From the NCBI RefSeq assembly GCF_026191375.1, contig NZ_JAODTL010000051.1:1-64000 (forward strand): a stretch of DNA of 64,000 nt, written 5' to 3'. The stretch is from Marinomonas pontica. Its GTDB lineage: Bacteria > Pseudomonadota > Gammaproteobacteria > Pseudomonadales > Marinomonadaceae. Positions 9,200 to 18,805 of this stretch are shown piece by piece. Under the pieces are notes generated by a model. That model worked only from the letters and a program-made list of their open reading frames with translations. It had not been told where the DNA came from and ran no database searches. A program made the position numbers and the translations under genes. Every line of letters begins with the position of its first letter. Position 1 is the first letter of the stretch.

Positions 9200-10509
9200 A
9201 TGTTCAATACTGGTTTAAAAAATGAACTGCAGTTACTGAAAGACGAGCTTTACTCTTTAAATCAAGTCAGAGACAGTTTGAGTCAAGAAATGCTGGTGCT
9301 GGTATTGACCCTGATGGTGTGATTAAGTCAGTCAATGATAAATTCTTAAAAGAATTGGGTTGCTCGAAAGAGTACATCGTGGGCAAGACGTTGTCTGAAT
9401 TAACCCCTTCGTATTCGCGTAAAACCGAACATTACAATGCCTTATTAGGGGCTATAAAAAACGTTAAACACTGGGTTGGCGCAGTAGAAATTGAAAAGGA
9501 AGATGGCACTGAGGCTTGGTTAAGAGCCATCGTTCAGCCTATCTTAGACGGCACAACGGGAAAATTGAAAGAGTTTGCCCTTCATTGTAATGACTTAACT
9601 CGCACCATTACTTCTTCTCGTGAAGATCAAAATATTATTGCGGCGTTGCAGCGCTCAACCGCTGTGATTGAGTTTGATATGAGCGGTCATATATTGACTG
9701 CGAACCATCTTTTTTGCAGGGAATGGGTTACAAACTGGATCAAATCCGAGGTAAGCATCACAAAATATTTTGTACGCCTGAAGAGTCTTCATCTTCCGAA
9801 TATGTGGGATTTTGGACACGCTTAAATAAAGGGGAATTTGTTGCCGATCGTTTTAAACGCATTGATAGTCGAGGAAACATTGTTTGGTTAGAAGCCACAT
9901 ATAATCCTATTTCAGATTTACATGGCCGTTTATACAAGGTTGTAAAGTTTGCCACCATTATTACCGATCAGGTGAATCGAGAGTTGGCGGTATCTGACGC
10001 TGCTGATATTGCCTTCACTATTTCACAACAAACAGACGCAAGTGCAAAAAGGCAGCCGAGTCGTACGTGACACGGTGGCGGTCATGCGCCAATTAGCAGA
10101 ACAAATGGCCGAAGCCGCAGAAGGCATTTCTGAGTTGGACAAACAATCCCAATTAGTGGGGTCTATTATCCAAAGCATTCGAGGCATTGCCGATCAAACC
10201 AACTTATTGGCGTTAAATGCCGCAATTGAGGCGGCACGAGCAGGAGAGCAGGGACGAGGCTTTGCGGTGGTGGCGGATGAAGTGAGGCTGCTCGCTTCAC
10301 GAACCAGTACCGCCACAGAAGAAATAGTGGGAGTGGTGGAAAAAAACCAAATCTTGGCGGAAAAGGCCGTATCGTTAGTAAATAAAGGCAAAGAACAAGC
10401 AGAGCAAGGATTGACGCTTTCTAATGAAGCTGGCGAAGTGATTGTTGAGATCCAGGACGGTGCTCAGCGAGTGGTCGATGCGGTAGGACAGTTCTCAAGC
10501 AATTTGTAA
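9200..10509 (+). pseudogene. Soluble PAS-PAS methyl-accepting chemotaxis protein, three frame breaks
   Basis: A cytoplasmic, Aer-like chemoreceptor of about 436 residues once repaired. AAGGAG precedes the ATG by six bases. A short coiled coil (LKNELQLLKDELYSLNQVR) leads into two PAS/PAC units (PDGVIKSVNDKFLKELG; a second ending [16 protein letters not shown]) and an MCP signalling hairpin with the invariant tip [21 protein letters not shown]. No transmembrane span is seen. The frame shifts near 9302, at the T6 run 9710-9715 and at the A5 run 10046-10050 (one extra A); homopolymer corrections give a continuous family-like protein. It lies 108 bases after the sensor kinase, and both are damaged. 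The MCP may feed the flagellar pathway; the ligand is unknown. Confidence 0.85.
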
Positions 10510-10510
10510 A

Positions 10511-10548
10511 AATGAGCGATCAATGTATTGATCGCTCATTGTCTTTTT
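10511..10548 (+). terminator. Rho-independent terminator after the chemoreceptor
   Basis: A perfect 14-base inverted repeat (AATGAGCGATCAAT, two-base loop, ATTGATCGCTCATT) starts two bases after the chemoreceptor stop codon and is followed by TGTCTTTTT. It lies between convergent genes, the receptor and marR. Confidence 0.85.
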
Positions 10549-10578
10549 GCTCATTAACATTAGGACATCAATAGGTCA

Positions 10579-11034
10579 TCAATAAGACAGCGTATCCAGT
10601 GTTTTCAATAACCACTCTAGTTCGTTGTCGCCTTCTAAACGTGCGGCCATGATTTGCTCGTGTTCCATGACGCGTTCGCTGATGGTGGTGAAAAACGTTT
10701 CGCCATATTGCGTCATAAAAAGAGCATAGGATCGACGGTCATTGATGGCGGGTCTGCGTTCAATAATGTCCATTTTTTCCAGTTTGTCGACGGCGGCCAC
10801 CATGGCGGAGCGGTCATTACCAAGTGCTTGAGCAACGGCAGTTTGCGTCAAACCTGGGTTGCGTTCCACAATAGCAATAATGGCAAACAAACCTGGGCTA
10901 ATGCCAAGGTCTGAACAAACCTCAGAAAACTTAGTGAAAAAATTCATTTGAGCGCGGCGTAAGCGATAACCAACCAAGCTATTAAGTATGCCAAAGTCTA
11001 CGGTTTGGTCTGTTTTTTTTGTGTCGTTAGCCAT
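10579..11034 (-). CDS. MarR family transcriptional regulator
   Basis: A 151-residue winged-helix regulator. The MarR core is visible: helix RLRRAQMNFFTKFSEVC, recognition region LTQTAVAQALGNDRSAMVAAVDKLEK around residues 60-88 and the wing DIIERRPAINDRRSYALFMT with the conserved DxR. MarR proteins of this kind usually act as repressors released by an aromatic ligand or acyl-CoA. It sits at the end of the TRAP transporter genes and 3.3 kb from the divergent catabolic promoter, so control of both units is a natural inference (compare FerR/CouR/HcaR-type regulators of hydroxycinnamate pathways). Own promoter region carries a 12-base palindrome. Confidence 0.92.
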   Translation of the reverse strand: MANDTKKTDQTVDFGILNSLVGYRLRRAQMNFFTKFSEVCSDLGISPGLFAIIAIVERNPGLTQTAVAQALGNDRSAMVAAVDKLEKMDIIERRPAINDRRSYALFMTQYGETFFTTISERVMEHEQIMAARLEGDNELEWLLKTLDTLSY

Positions 11035-11048
11035 GTTAGTCTCATTTC

Positions 11049-11060
11049 TTATTCGAATAA
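11049..11060. promoter_or_regulatory. 12-base palindrome upstream of marR
   Basis: TTATTCGAATAA, a perfect palindrome 15 bases before the marR start codon. Its place would suit autoregulation, but it differs from the repeated motif in the divergent promoter region near 14.2 kb, so a role is only a guess. Confidence 0.3.
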
Positions 11061-11124
11061 TCGGACATTGTAATATAAAACATCAGTTTGGTGTAATTCT
11101 AAACTGTTGAGCGTTATACCAAGA

Positions 11125-11147
11125 AACGCAGGCACTTGGCCTGCGTT
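11125..11147 (-). terminator. Stem-loop after dctM
   Basis: Nine-base perfect arms (AACGCAGGC / GCCTGCGTT) around a five-base loop, seven bases beyond the dctM stop. The T-rich tail on the minus strand is short (TTTCTT), so it is a weak terminator at best and may separate the transporter genes from marR. Confidence 0.6.
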
Positions 11148-11153
11148 GATGTG

Positions 11154-12473
11154 TTAGCCAATTAAGTGAACCAGTCCTAGCGTAATGCTCGGGAACAGTA
11201 TGAGTAATGCAACTCTGACAAAGTCTGAAATTAAGAAAGGTATGACGCCTTTAAAACATTCTTTTAACTTGAGCGTGTCATCAAAGGATTTGATAATAAA
11301 CACGTTCATCCCTACGGGTGGCGTGATCAACCCAACTTCCACCACAATCAGAGCCAAAATACCGAACCAAATCCCCAAATCGGTTGCTGGAATACCAAAG
11401 TCCATTGCCATAATCATGGGGAAATAAATCGGAATCGTCAGCAAAATCATTGCTAAACTGTCTAGGAAACAGCCCATCACCAAATAGGTAAGTAGCATGC
11501 AGACCAAGATGGTATAAGGCGATAAACCAGAGTTTTGTATTAGCTCAACGCCCAAATCGGGTAACCGTGAAAGCGCAATAAAGACACTGAATAAATCCGC
11601 ACCCAACACAATAAAAAAGATCATCGCGGAAGACACAGCGGTACGCATTAAACACGTGAGCAATCCATCCATGCGCATTTTACCGTGAGTAATCGCAAGA
11701 ATCGCGGTCAAGATAACCCCGACAGAAGCGGCTTCTGTAGGCGTAAAAATCCCCATATAAATGCCGCCCAATACCACCAAGAAAATAGTCGTAATGTGCC
11801 ACACGTCTTTTGTGGATTTGATCTTCTGGGCAAATGTCGTTTTTTCACCACGAGGGCCCGCGTTTGGGTAAATTCGCACATAAATAGCAATGGCAAGAAT
11901 GTAGCCACCAGCCGCTAAAAAGCCTGGAATAAAAGCGGCGATGAACATTTTGGAAATGTTTTGTTCGGTGAGTACCGCAAAAATAATCAGCACCATGGAG
12001 GGAGGAATCAAGATACCCAACGTACCACCGGCTGCTAAGGCGCCAGCAGCGAGACTGCCAGAATAGTTTAAGCGTTTCATTTCAGGCAGTGCGACCTTGC
12101 CCATTGTTGACGCGGTGGCGAGAGAAGAGCCACAAATCGCACCGAATGCTGCGCAGCCTGCAATGGCAGCCATAGCAATACCACCCCGTTGACGGCCAAT
12201 CCATGTATTGCATGTACGGAAGAGCTCGGCGGTGATGCCAGAGCGGGTTGCGAGTTCTCCCATTAATAAAAATAAAGGCACGACGGAAAGGTCGTAGGTC
12301 GAAAATTTTGAAATAGGCGCGGTGCCTAAATATTCTAATAGAGCAGGAACGCCACCAATAAGAGAATAACCAATGGCGCCACACACCAACATGGTTAACG
12401 CAATTGGGATACGGATACTCATCAGAACCAGCAGTGCAGCCATCATTAAAAAGGCCAGTTCGATATTACTCAT
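11154..12473 (-). CDS. dctM: TRAP transporter large permease DctM
   Basis: Twelve-helix integral membrane subunit of a tripartite ATP-independent periplasmic transporter, driving Na+/H+-coupled organic acid uptake. About 439 residues from the internal ATG (MSNIELAFLMMAALLVLMS), chosen over a longer frame because the upstream 17 residues are cysteine-rich and unlike DctM and because this start gives the usual 8-base overlap with dctQ. Family motifs include GCAAFGAICGSSLATASTMGKVALPEM and LAAGGTLGILIPPSMVLI. Encoded downstream of dctP and dctQ in one minus-strand unit, divergent from the aromatic-acid-type beta-oxidation genes, whose substrate it probably imports. Confidence 0.94.
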   Translation of the reverse strand: MSNIELAFLMMAALLVLMSIRIPIALTMLVCGAIGYSLIGGVPALLEYLGTAPISKFSTYDLSVVPLFLLMGELATRSGITAELFRTCNTWIGRQRGGIAMAAIAGCAAFGAICGSSLATASTMGKVALPEMKRLNYSGSLAAGALAAGGTLGILIPPSMVLIIFAVLTEQNISKMFIAAFIPGFLAAGGYILAIAIYVRIYPNAGPRGEKTTFAQKIKSTKDVWHITTIFLVVLGGIYMGIFTPTEAASVGVILTAILAITHGKMRMDGLLTCLMRTAVSSAMIFFIVLGADLFSVFIALSRLPDLGVELIQNSGLSPYTILVCMLLTYLVMGCFLDSLAMILLTIPIYFPMIMAMDFGIPATDLGIWFGILALIVVEVGLITPPVGMNVFIIKSFDDTLKLKECFKGVIPFLISDFVRVALLILFPSITLGLVHLIG

Positions 12474-12969
12474 GATTACCCCCACACAACGAGGTGGACA
12501 GTTTATAAAGACCACAAAGTCCACACAGTGTCATGGATACAACGCCCACAATAAATGTCCACCAAGTGGGCAATTCAAGCAGCATGCTTTGTTCTAAATA
12601 TTCTTTTGCTTCGAAGCCACTTAGGCTCATGCGATAAGCAAAAGTAAAGGCAACTAGGGTGAAAATCACATCACTAAAGGTGTCTAAAAAACGTAACGTG
12701 CTGGGTTTGCAGTGTGCGGTAAATAGATCGACAATGACGTGACCTTTGCGTAAATAACATTCAGGAAGAAAGAGAAATACGGCCATTGCCAGACCCATTT
12801 CGGTGATTTCGTAATCGCCTTCTATTGATTGGCCTATGGTTGTTCTACCGATAATGCTGGCGACGGTCGTCACCGCCAGCATTAACATGATAAAGCCACC
12901 CGTTAGCGCAAATAGAGACGATAAGCGACCCACAAGAGATCGATGTATATCTGCATTAAATTTGATCAT
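12466..12969 (-). CDS. dctQ: TRAP transporter small permease DctQ
   Basis: Four-helix small membrane subunit of the TRAP transporter, 167 residues, which docks with DctM. Hydrophobic spans fall near residues 18-40, 55-70, 92-112 and 132-155, and the conserved DctQ sequence before helix 3, FLPECYLRKGHVIVDLF, is present. It lies 22 bases after dctP and overlaps dctM by 8 bases, so the three are translated together. Confidence 0.92.
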   Translation of the reverse strand: MIKFNADIHRSLVGRLSSLFALTGGFIMLMLAVTTVASIIGRTTIGQSIEGDYEITEMGLAMAVFLFLPECYLRKGHVIVDLFTAHCKPSTLRFLDTFSDVIFTLVAFTFAYRMSLSGFEAKEYLEQSMLLELPTWWTFIVGVVSMTLCGLCGLYKLSTSLCGGNHE

Positions 12970-12991
12970 GCTAACTTATCCAGCTAGTGGC

Positions 12992-14025
12992 TTAGAAGTT
13001 TTCGTATTTATTAATTAGCGCTTTGGTTTTATCAAGAAGACGCTGTCCATCGTAGCCATCATCGTTCATGTCTTCGATCCATTTTGCGGTAACTGGCGCC
13101 ATGGCTTTTTCCCAACGCTGGTGTTCAGCGCCTTCGATGTAATCAAAGCTGTTGCCACGATCGACGGCGTGCTTACGAGCAAACACTTCATAATTGTCAA
13201 ACAGGTCGCCAATGTGACCCGCTAGCGAAACACCTGAGTTGTCATCGATTACTTTTTGCAAATCAGCGGGCATGCTGTCATACACTTTTTTATTCATAGA
13301 GAACAAGAACGTGTTGGTGTACAGCCCTGCGCCTTTGAATTGAGTGTGGTGCTCAACCAACTCATGAATTTTCATCGGCAGTACCACTTCGAAAGGCAAT
13401 ACCGCCACATCGATAACGCCTTTTGATAGTGCGCTTGGCATTTCGGTGACGGGTAAAAATACGGTATTCGATCCCACCATGTTGAATGCTTCAGACATGA
13501 CCTTGTTCGGCGCGCGTACCTTCATGCCTTGGATGTCTTCTAAGTTTTTGATCGCTTTAGTACGAGAGTGGAAAGAGCCTGGAGCGTGGGTATGAGCGGC
13601 GATAAGGTGAATGTCTTTTAGCTCATCTTGCATTTCTGTTTCAGCGTATTCTTGCAATGCCATGCTGGTGGCTTTGGCAGAGCCTGGAACAAAAGGCAAC
13701 TCAAATGACGTCATTTTAGGAAAACGCCCTGGCGTGTAGCCAGCCACTGTCCAAGAAAGATCCACAATGCCTTTGCGAGTTTGGTCAAAAAGTTGAGGCG
13801 GTTTTCCGCCCAGCTGCATGGCTGGATAGACATCAATTTTGATGCGTCCGTTGGAATCGGCTTCTACTTTTTTGCCCAAGGTTCTAGGAATTGAGTATGC
13901 GCCATGGACATAGGTGGCAACATGTGATGCAGCTTAAGAGTGTATTCCGCATCCGCTGCCAAGGCATTAATAGACAACATAGAGCCCATTACAAATGCCA
14001 AACCTTTTAGTTGGATTTTCTTCAT
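12992..14025 (-). CDS. dctP: TRAP transporter substrate-binding protein DctP, one frameshift
   Basis: Periplasmic receptor of the TRAP system, about 344 residues when repaired. MKKIQLKGLAFVMGSMLSIN followed by ALAADA is a signal peptide with an AxA cleavage site; the mature part has the DctP features LGGKPPQLFDQTRKGIVDLSW, RTKAIKNLEDIQGMKVRAP and the conserved arginine region. The frame breaks at a T6 run (13868-13873, A6 in the sense strand): a seventh A joins the halves as EPWAKKVEADSNGR. A single read error is the likely cause, since dctQ and dctM are intact. First gene of the transporter unit, divergent from the CoA-transferase gene across a 336-base shared regulatory region. Confidence 0.9.
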
Positions 14026-14170
14026 TGTATTCACCTTAGTTTTTTTTGTTATGTCAGTGTTTTTTATTCCCAAATGACCACAACGACCGCCTTTCATTGC
14101 GCTTAGAGTACTGTCACTCGGTACCTTTTTGCCATTCTCACTCAAGAATAATCTAGTTGTGACATAAATT

Positions 14171-14186
14171 GTTGTGCTTTTCAACA
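14171..14186. promoter_or_regulatory. Operator-like inverted repeat, copy 1
   Basis: GTTGTGCTTTTCAACA, flanked on both sides so that ATTGTTG and CAACAAT form symmetric arms. A close copy lies 90 bases away, and a half copy (GTTGTGACATAA) starts at 14156. Position, upstream of dctP in the divergent region, and spacing suit a MarR-type operator. Confidence 0.5.
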
Positions 14187-14260
14187 ATAGTAAATATAAA
14201 TTTTTTACACGGGGTATTCAAAAAAGATAATGGGCTTTAAAAATGTTTGTAAAAAAAATA

Positions 14261-14276
14261 GTTGTGATGTACAACA
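14261..14276. promoter_or_regulatory. Operator-like inverted repeat, copy 2
   Basis: GTTGTGATGTACAACA shares the outer 6 and 5 bases with copy 1 and is itself symmetric (GTTGT/ACAAC). It lies about 85 bases before the CoA-transferase start codon, where a repressor could cover that promoter. Nothing else recognisable was seen in the 336-base gap between dctP and the CoA-transferase gene. Confidence 0.5.
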
Positions 14277-14361
14277 TAATTAATTCTGACGAATGACAGT
14301 CTCTAAAACAACACAAAGCCCAGCTAACCAAACAACTATAAAAGCAATATGAGGGTATAAA

Positions 14362-15927
14362 ATGAGCAAGGTTATTTCCTTAGCGCAAGCCGCTGAATTA
14401 ATCCCCGATGGCGCCAGTGTGGCGTGGTCAACCGTAGGCATGTCCTATTTTGCTGAAGCGGTTGCCAAAGCCGTCGAGCAACGTTTTACAGCAACAGGCC
14501 ACCCTCAACAGTTAACCTTGATTCACGATTGTGGCTGTGGCGATGGTCGAGACGCGGGTATGTCCCGTATGGCTCACCCTAATTTGGTTAAGCGTTTGAT
14601 TTCGGGTCACACCGGCCAAGCCCCTAAAATGGCGCAAATGATTACCGACAATGCCATCGAAGCGTATTTACTTCCTCAAGGTGTGTTGACCACTATGTGG
14701 CGTCAAATCGCTGGCAATAAGCCGGGTGTGATTACCAAAGTGGGCATGGGAACCTACGTTGACCCGTTAGTAAGCGGCGGGAAAGTCACCTCTTTGACCA
14801 CCGAAGATTTGGTTAAACGCATCGACATTGAAAACGAAGAATGGTTGTTGTTTAAAAAATTCCCATTAGATGTGGTGGTGATCCGCGCAACCACGGCAGA
14901 CGAAGACGGCAACTTGTCCGTTGAAGAAGAAGCCATGTTGGCGGAAATTTTACCAATGGCACAAGCCGCCAAAAACAGTGGCGGCATTGTGATTGCGCAA
15001 GTGAAATACATTGCAGAGCGTCATTCAATTCATCCAAAAGACGTCAAAGTGCCCGGTGTCTTGGTCGATTACATCACAGTCGCACCTGCTGAAGACCACA
15101 AACAAACTATTACTACGACTTACAATCCGGGTCTCGCGGGGAATTCCCGTGTGCCTTTAAACGCACTGCCGCCCATGGCATTCAGTGACCGCAAAGTGAT
15201 TGCACGTCGTGCGGCCATGGAGCTAAAGGCCAATGTTATGGTTAACCTTGGTATTGGTATGCCAGACGGCGTCGCCGCTATTGCCGCAGAAGAAAAAGTC
15301 TCCCATTTATTTACCCTAACCACCGAGCTTGGTACTTACGGCGGTATTCCTGCCTCTGGCGGTGATTTTGGCGCGGCGTGGAATGCGGATGCGATTATTG
15401 AGCACGAAGCGCAGTTCGACTTTTACGACGGTGGCGGTTTGGACATTGCTTTTCTGGGATTAGCGCAAGCTGACAAAGAGGGTAATTTAAACGTCAGTAA
15501 GTTTGGCCCTAAAGTGGTTGGCCCGGGTGGCTTTATCAATATTTCCCAGAGTGCCAAAAAAGTGGTGTTCTGCGGCACGTTAGTGAATGGTGCGAAGCTG
15601 GGCTTTGAAAACGGCAAGATGACGGTATTGGAAGAAGGCAAGGTGCAAAAATTTGTCGAAGCGGTGGATCACATTACTTTCAGTGGCGCGGTGGCCAGAG
15701 AAAACCATAAGCCAGTGGTGTTTATCACTGAGCGCTGTGTGTTAGAGCTTCGCCAAGAAGGCATGGTGTTGACGGAAATTGCACCGGGCTTGGATTTAGA
15801 GCAAGACGTGCTCAGTGCCATGGCGTTTCGTCCCATTATTGCCGATGACCTTAAACCCATGCCCGCCGCTATTTTTGCGGAACAATGGGGCGGTTTAGGT
15901 GAAATCATGGCGGTATCTGACCAGTAA
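14362..15927 (+). CDS. Fused alpha/beta acyl-CoA:acetate/propionate CoA transferase (YdiF/Pct-like)
   Basis: Class I CoA transferase with both subunits in one 521-residue chain; it moves CoA between short acyl-CoAs and free acids through a glutamyl-CoA intermediate. The first half has the glycine-rich LPQGVLTTMWRQIAGNKPGV region; the second half starts near residue 275 (RRAAMELKANVMVNLGIGMPDG) and has the catalytic glutamate in TTELGTYGG near 328. A GAGGG site precedes the ATG. First gene of the catabolic unit; it could activate the incoming acid or recycle acetyl-CoA. The length and both halves are normal; the acyl specificity is unknown. Confidence 0.9.
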   Translation: MSKVISLAQAAELIPDGASVAWSTVGMSYFAEAVAKAVEQRFTATGHPQQLTLIHDCGCGDGRDAGMSRMAHPNLVKRLISGHTGQAPKMAQMITDNAIEAYLLPQGVLTTMWRQIAGNKPGVITKVGMGTYVDPLVSGGKVTSLTTEDLVKRIDIENEEWLLFKKFPLDVVVIRATTADEDGNLSVEEEAMLAEILPMAQAAKNSGGIVIAQVKYIAERHSIHPKDVKVPGVLVDYITVAPAEDHKQTITTTYNPGLAGNSRVPLNALPPMAFSDRKVIARRAAMELKANVMVNLGIGMPDGVAAIAAEEKVSHLFTLTTELGTYGGIPASGGDFGAAWNADAIIEHEAQFDFYDGGGLDIAFLGLAQADKEGNLNVSKFGPKVVGPGGFINISQSAKKVVFCGTLVNGAKLGFENGKMTVLEEGKVQKFVEAVDHITFSGAVARENHKPVVFITERCVLELRQEGMVLTEIAPGLDLEQDVLSAMAFRPIIADDLKPMPAAIFAEQWGGLGEIMAVSDQ

Positions 15928-15966
15928 TCGATAAAACAACAAGAATAAAGAAGCGAGTAAATTTGC

Positions 15967-17168
15967 ATGTCTATTAAAAATGTAGAAATCCCATACGGTG
16001 CTTACTGGAGTACGCCGTTTACCAAATGGCAAGGTTCCTTGCAGCATTTGCACTCGATGAAATTCGCAGCGCATGTCGCGAAAGACGAGTTGGCGAAACG
16101 CAATATTGATCCCTTAATGTTTGACTCTGGTGTGTTGGGCATGACCATCAACCAATACCAATCTTTCAACGGAGCGCCTTGGCCTTTGTACGACATTGGT
16201 GCGGTGAATACGGCAGGTCACGCCGTTAACCAAGTTTGTGCTACCAGTGCGCGTGGTTTGTTTGCCGCTGCATCAGAAATTGTCTGCGGTATGGCAAATG
16301 TGTCTTTCTTAATGACAGCCGATCGTTGCTCAAACGGCCCGCATATTTATTACCCAAATGCTAAAGGCCCAGCAGGGGCGTCCGAAGATCAAGTCACTTA
16401 CAACATGATGAACGATTGCGTTGGCGGTCATTCGATGATGCAGACCGGTGAAAACGTGGCCAAACGTTTTGACATTACGCGTGAAGAATTAGACGCCGTC
16501 ACTTTCCGTCGTTACGAACAGTATCAAGACGCATTAAAAGACGACCAAGCTTTTCAAAAACGTTATATGACGCTGCCTTTGTCAGTGCCAACGGCGAACT
16601 TCAAAAAGAAGAAACGGTTATTACAGGCGATGAAGGGGTTTTTCCAACCACTTTAGAAGGGTTGCAGAAGCTAAAGTCGATTCAAGAAGGCGGTGTGATC
16701 ACCTTTGGGAATCAAACGCACCCAGCCGACGGCAATGCGTCTGCGATTTTGTGTCGTTCGGAAGAAGTCGCTTCGCTTACGGCTCGCCCTGAAATCAAAG
16801 TTGAAGTGTTAGGTTTTGGCCAAGCGCGTGATGATTTGGCCTTCATGCCTGCGGCGCCTATCGAAGCGGCGAAACGGGCGCTTGCCGTGGCGGGTATTGA
16901 TATTCAACAAGTAAAAGCGATCAAAACACATAATCCGTTTGCGGTTAACGATGTGGCCTTTGCGAAAGCGATGAACATTGATGTGATGACCATGAATAAC
17001 TACGGCTGCTCTTTGATTTGGGGGCATCCGCAAGGGCCAACCGGCATGCGCGCCATTATTGAGCTGATCGAAGAGCTGGTCATCAACGGTGGTGGCTATG
17101 GCTTATTTACGGGTTGCGCCGCAGGCGATACCGGTATGGCGGTGGTGATCAAGGTTTCAGACAGATAA
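15967..17168 (+). CDS. Thiolase (acetyl-CoA acetyltransferase family), one frameshift
   Basis: Thiolytic cleavage of a 3-ketoacyl-CoA to acetyl-CoA and a shortened acyl-CoA, the last step of beta-oxidation. About 400 residues when repaired. The nucleophilic cysteine is in NQVCATSARGLFAA near residue 92, the HNPFAVND histidine motif near 320, and the second cysteine in TGCAAGDTGMAV near 385. The frame breaks at an A5 run (16603-16607); a sixth A joins ANFKK to EETVITGDEG. The sequence differs from common PhaA/FadA thiolases in the histidine motif, suggesting a specialised substrate. It follows the CoA transferase by 39 bases. Confidence 0.9.
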
Positions 17169-17190
17169 TTATAAGAATAGAGGCAATTCC

Positions 17191-17952
17191 ATGACGACTT
17201 ATCAATTTATTAATTACTCAGTAGAAAACGGCATAGCGCATTTACAGCTGAATCGCCCCGAAAAGAAAAACGCCATCAATGACAGCTTGTGTCTTGAAAT
17301 CGAGCAGGTGTTTTTGAATTTGACTGACGATGTCAATGTGATCGTCCTGTCGGGAGCAGGCCCAGAGTTTTGTTCTGGCTTGGATCTTTTAGAGCATAAA
17401 GCCCGTGAACCATTTGAAGTGGTAAAGCATTCCAATATGTGGCATCGCGTTTTCGGCCACATTCGTGAGTCGGGTATTCCGGTTGTGGCGGCCATGCATG
17501 GTGCGGTGATTGGTGGTGGTCTGGAACTGGCCATTTGTGCTCATGTTCGCGTGACCGAAGAGAGTACTTTCTACCGTTTACCCGAAGGCAAGCACGGCAT
17601 TTTTGTGGGCGGCGGCGCGTCGGTGAATGTGTCAAATGTGATTGGTGCCAGCCGTATGACAGAAATGATGTTGACTGGCCGTGACGTAAGAGCCGATGAA
17701 GGCTTGCGTATTGGTTTGGCGCATTATGTTGTGGGTAATGGTGACGCCTTGGCCAAAGCCTTTGAAATTGCAGAAGGCATTGGCAAGAACTCGAAATATT
17801 CCAATTGGGCAATGACCACAGGGTTAAGCCGCATCAGCAATATGTCTGCTCAAGAAGGTCTGTACACCGAGTCTTTGATTTGCGGAATTACTCAAACCAG
17901 CGAGGAAGTAAAAGCGCGTATTGATGCGTTTTTGAACCGTAAAAAGAGCTAG
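17191..17952 (+). CDS. Enoyl-CoA hydratase/isomerase (crotonase) family protein
   Basis: 253-residue crotonase-fold enzyme expected to hydrate a 2-enoyl-CoA or, in aromatic pathways, hydrate and cleave a hydroxycinnamoyl-CoA. Oxyanion-hole segments are visible: EFCSGLDLLEHK near residue 65 and AAMHGAVIGGGLELAICAHV near 105. The usual catalytic glutamate positions fall in the TFYRLPEGKHGIFVGGG segment near 130, whose LPEGKHGI sequence fits a hydratase-like member. GAGG precedes the ATG. It is between thiolase and SDR genes, consistent with a complete beta-oxidation spiral rather than a retro-aldol route. Confidence 0.91.
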   Translation: MTTYQFINYSVENGIAHLQLNRPEKKNAINDSLCLEIEQVFLNLTDDVNVIVLSGAGPEFCSGLDLLEHKAREPFEVVKHSNMWHRVFGHIRESGIPVVAAMHGAVIGGGLELAICAHVRVTEESTFYRLPEGKHGIFVGGGASVNVSNVIGASRMTEMMLTGRDVRADEGLRIGLAHYVVGNGDALAKAFEIAEGIGKNSKYSNWAMTTGLSRISNMSAQEGLYTESLICGITQTSEEVKARIDAFLNRKKS

Positions 17953-17995
17953 GTTGATTTCCCTTTTCAATATAAGTAAGGCAAGGAGTATTTAG

Positions 17996-18781
17996 ATGCA
18001 AATTCAAGACAAACATTTTGTGGTAACAGGTTCGGCGTCCGGTATTGGCGAAGCGGTGGCGCGTCGTCTGTATGGTTTAGGGGCAAAAGTGACATTGGCT
18101 GATGTCAATGAAGACGGCTTAGCCCGTGTGAAAGCGTCTTTAGAAAAACTTGGAGAGCACGGTGAGCGGGTACAGGGTTGTGTGACCGATATTGTCGACG
18201 AAGAATCCGTACAGAGTGCGATCGATAAAGCGGTTGAGGCGTTTGGCCCTATTAGTGGATTGGTGAATTGCGCGGGTATTCCAGGCGCAGAACGTATCGT
18301 CGGCCGCGAAGGCCCACACCGTTTGGCATCCTTTCAACGTGCGGTATCGGTTAACTTAATTGGTACGTTTAACATGATTCGTTTGGTGGCTGACAAGATG
18401 CAGCATAACGAACAAGAAGCCAATTTAGAGCGCGGTGTGATTATTAATACGGCATCGGTAGCCGCATTTGATGGTCAGATTGGACAAGCTGGATATGCCG
18501 CTTCCAAAGGCGGTGTTTGCGCTATGACCCTGCCGATTGCTCGTGAATTGGCGCGTTTTGGTATTCGCGTGATGACCATTGCTCCTGGCTTATTCAAAAC
18601 GCCAATGATGGATGTGCTTCCAGAAGACGTGCAAAAATCGTTGGGTGAATCTGTGCCATTTCCTCCACGTCTTGGTGAGCCAGATGAATACGCTTCCTTG
18701 GCGCAACACATCATCGAAAACAGCATGTTGAATGGCGAAGTGATTCGCTTGGACGGTGCGATTCGAATGGCAGCGAAATAG
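17996..18781 (+). CDS. Short-chain dehydrogenase, 3-hydroxyacyl-CoA dehydrogenase type II-like
   Basis: 261-residue SDR that probably oxidises the 3-hydroxyacyl-CoA to the 3-keto form with NAD+. It carries TGxxxGxG as [13 protein letters not shown] near residue 10, an acidic residue after strand 2 (LADVNED, favouring NAD), NCAG, the serine in NTASVAAF and the catalytic YAASK near 165. The C-terminal region [12 protein letters not shown] and [16 protein letters not shown] is characteristic of the HSD17B10/FadB2-like group. A GCAAGGAG site precedes the ATG. Its position between hydratase and acyl-CoA dehydrogenase supports the role. Confidence 0.92.
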   Translation: MQIQDKHFVVTGSASGIGEAVARRLYGLGAKVTLADVNEDGLARVKASLEKLGEHGERVQGCVTDIVDEESVQSAIDKAVEAFGPISGLVNCAGIPGAERIVGREGPHRLASFQRAVSVNLIGTFNMIRLVADKMQHNEQEANLERGVIINTASVAAFDGQIGQAGYAASKGGVCAMTLPIARELARFGIRVMTIAPGLFKTPMMDVLPEDVQKSLGESVPFPPRLGEPDEYASLAQHIIENSMLNGEVIRLDGAIRMAAK

Positions 18782-18805
18782 TCAGATGACGGTATTTGGG
18801 AGTCG

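Noticed and set aside
9992-10080. Programmed frameshifting as an explanation for the chemoreceptor and kinase breaks
   Set aside because: Several shifts per gene in differing directions, mostly without a slippery heptamer in the right frame, fit read errors or decay better.
11049-11060. TTATTCGAATAA as an operator shared with the divergent catabolic promoter
   Set aside because: The motif does not occur in the 14.0-14.4 kb region, where a different repeated motif is found.
17333-17812. 159-codon minus-strand frame opposite the enoyl-CoA hydratase gene
   Set aside because: His/Arg/Ser-rich shadow of a clear conserved gene.
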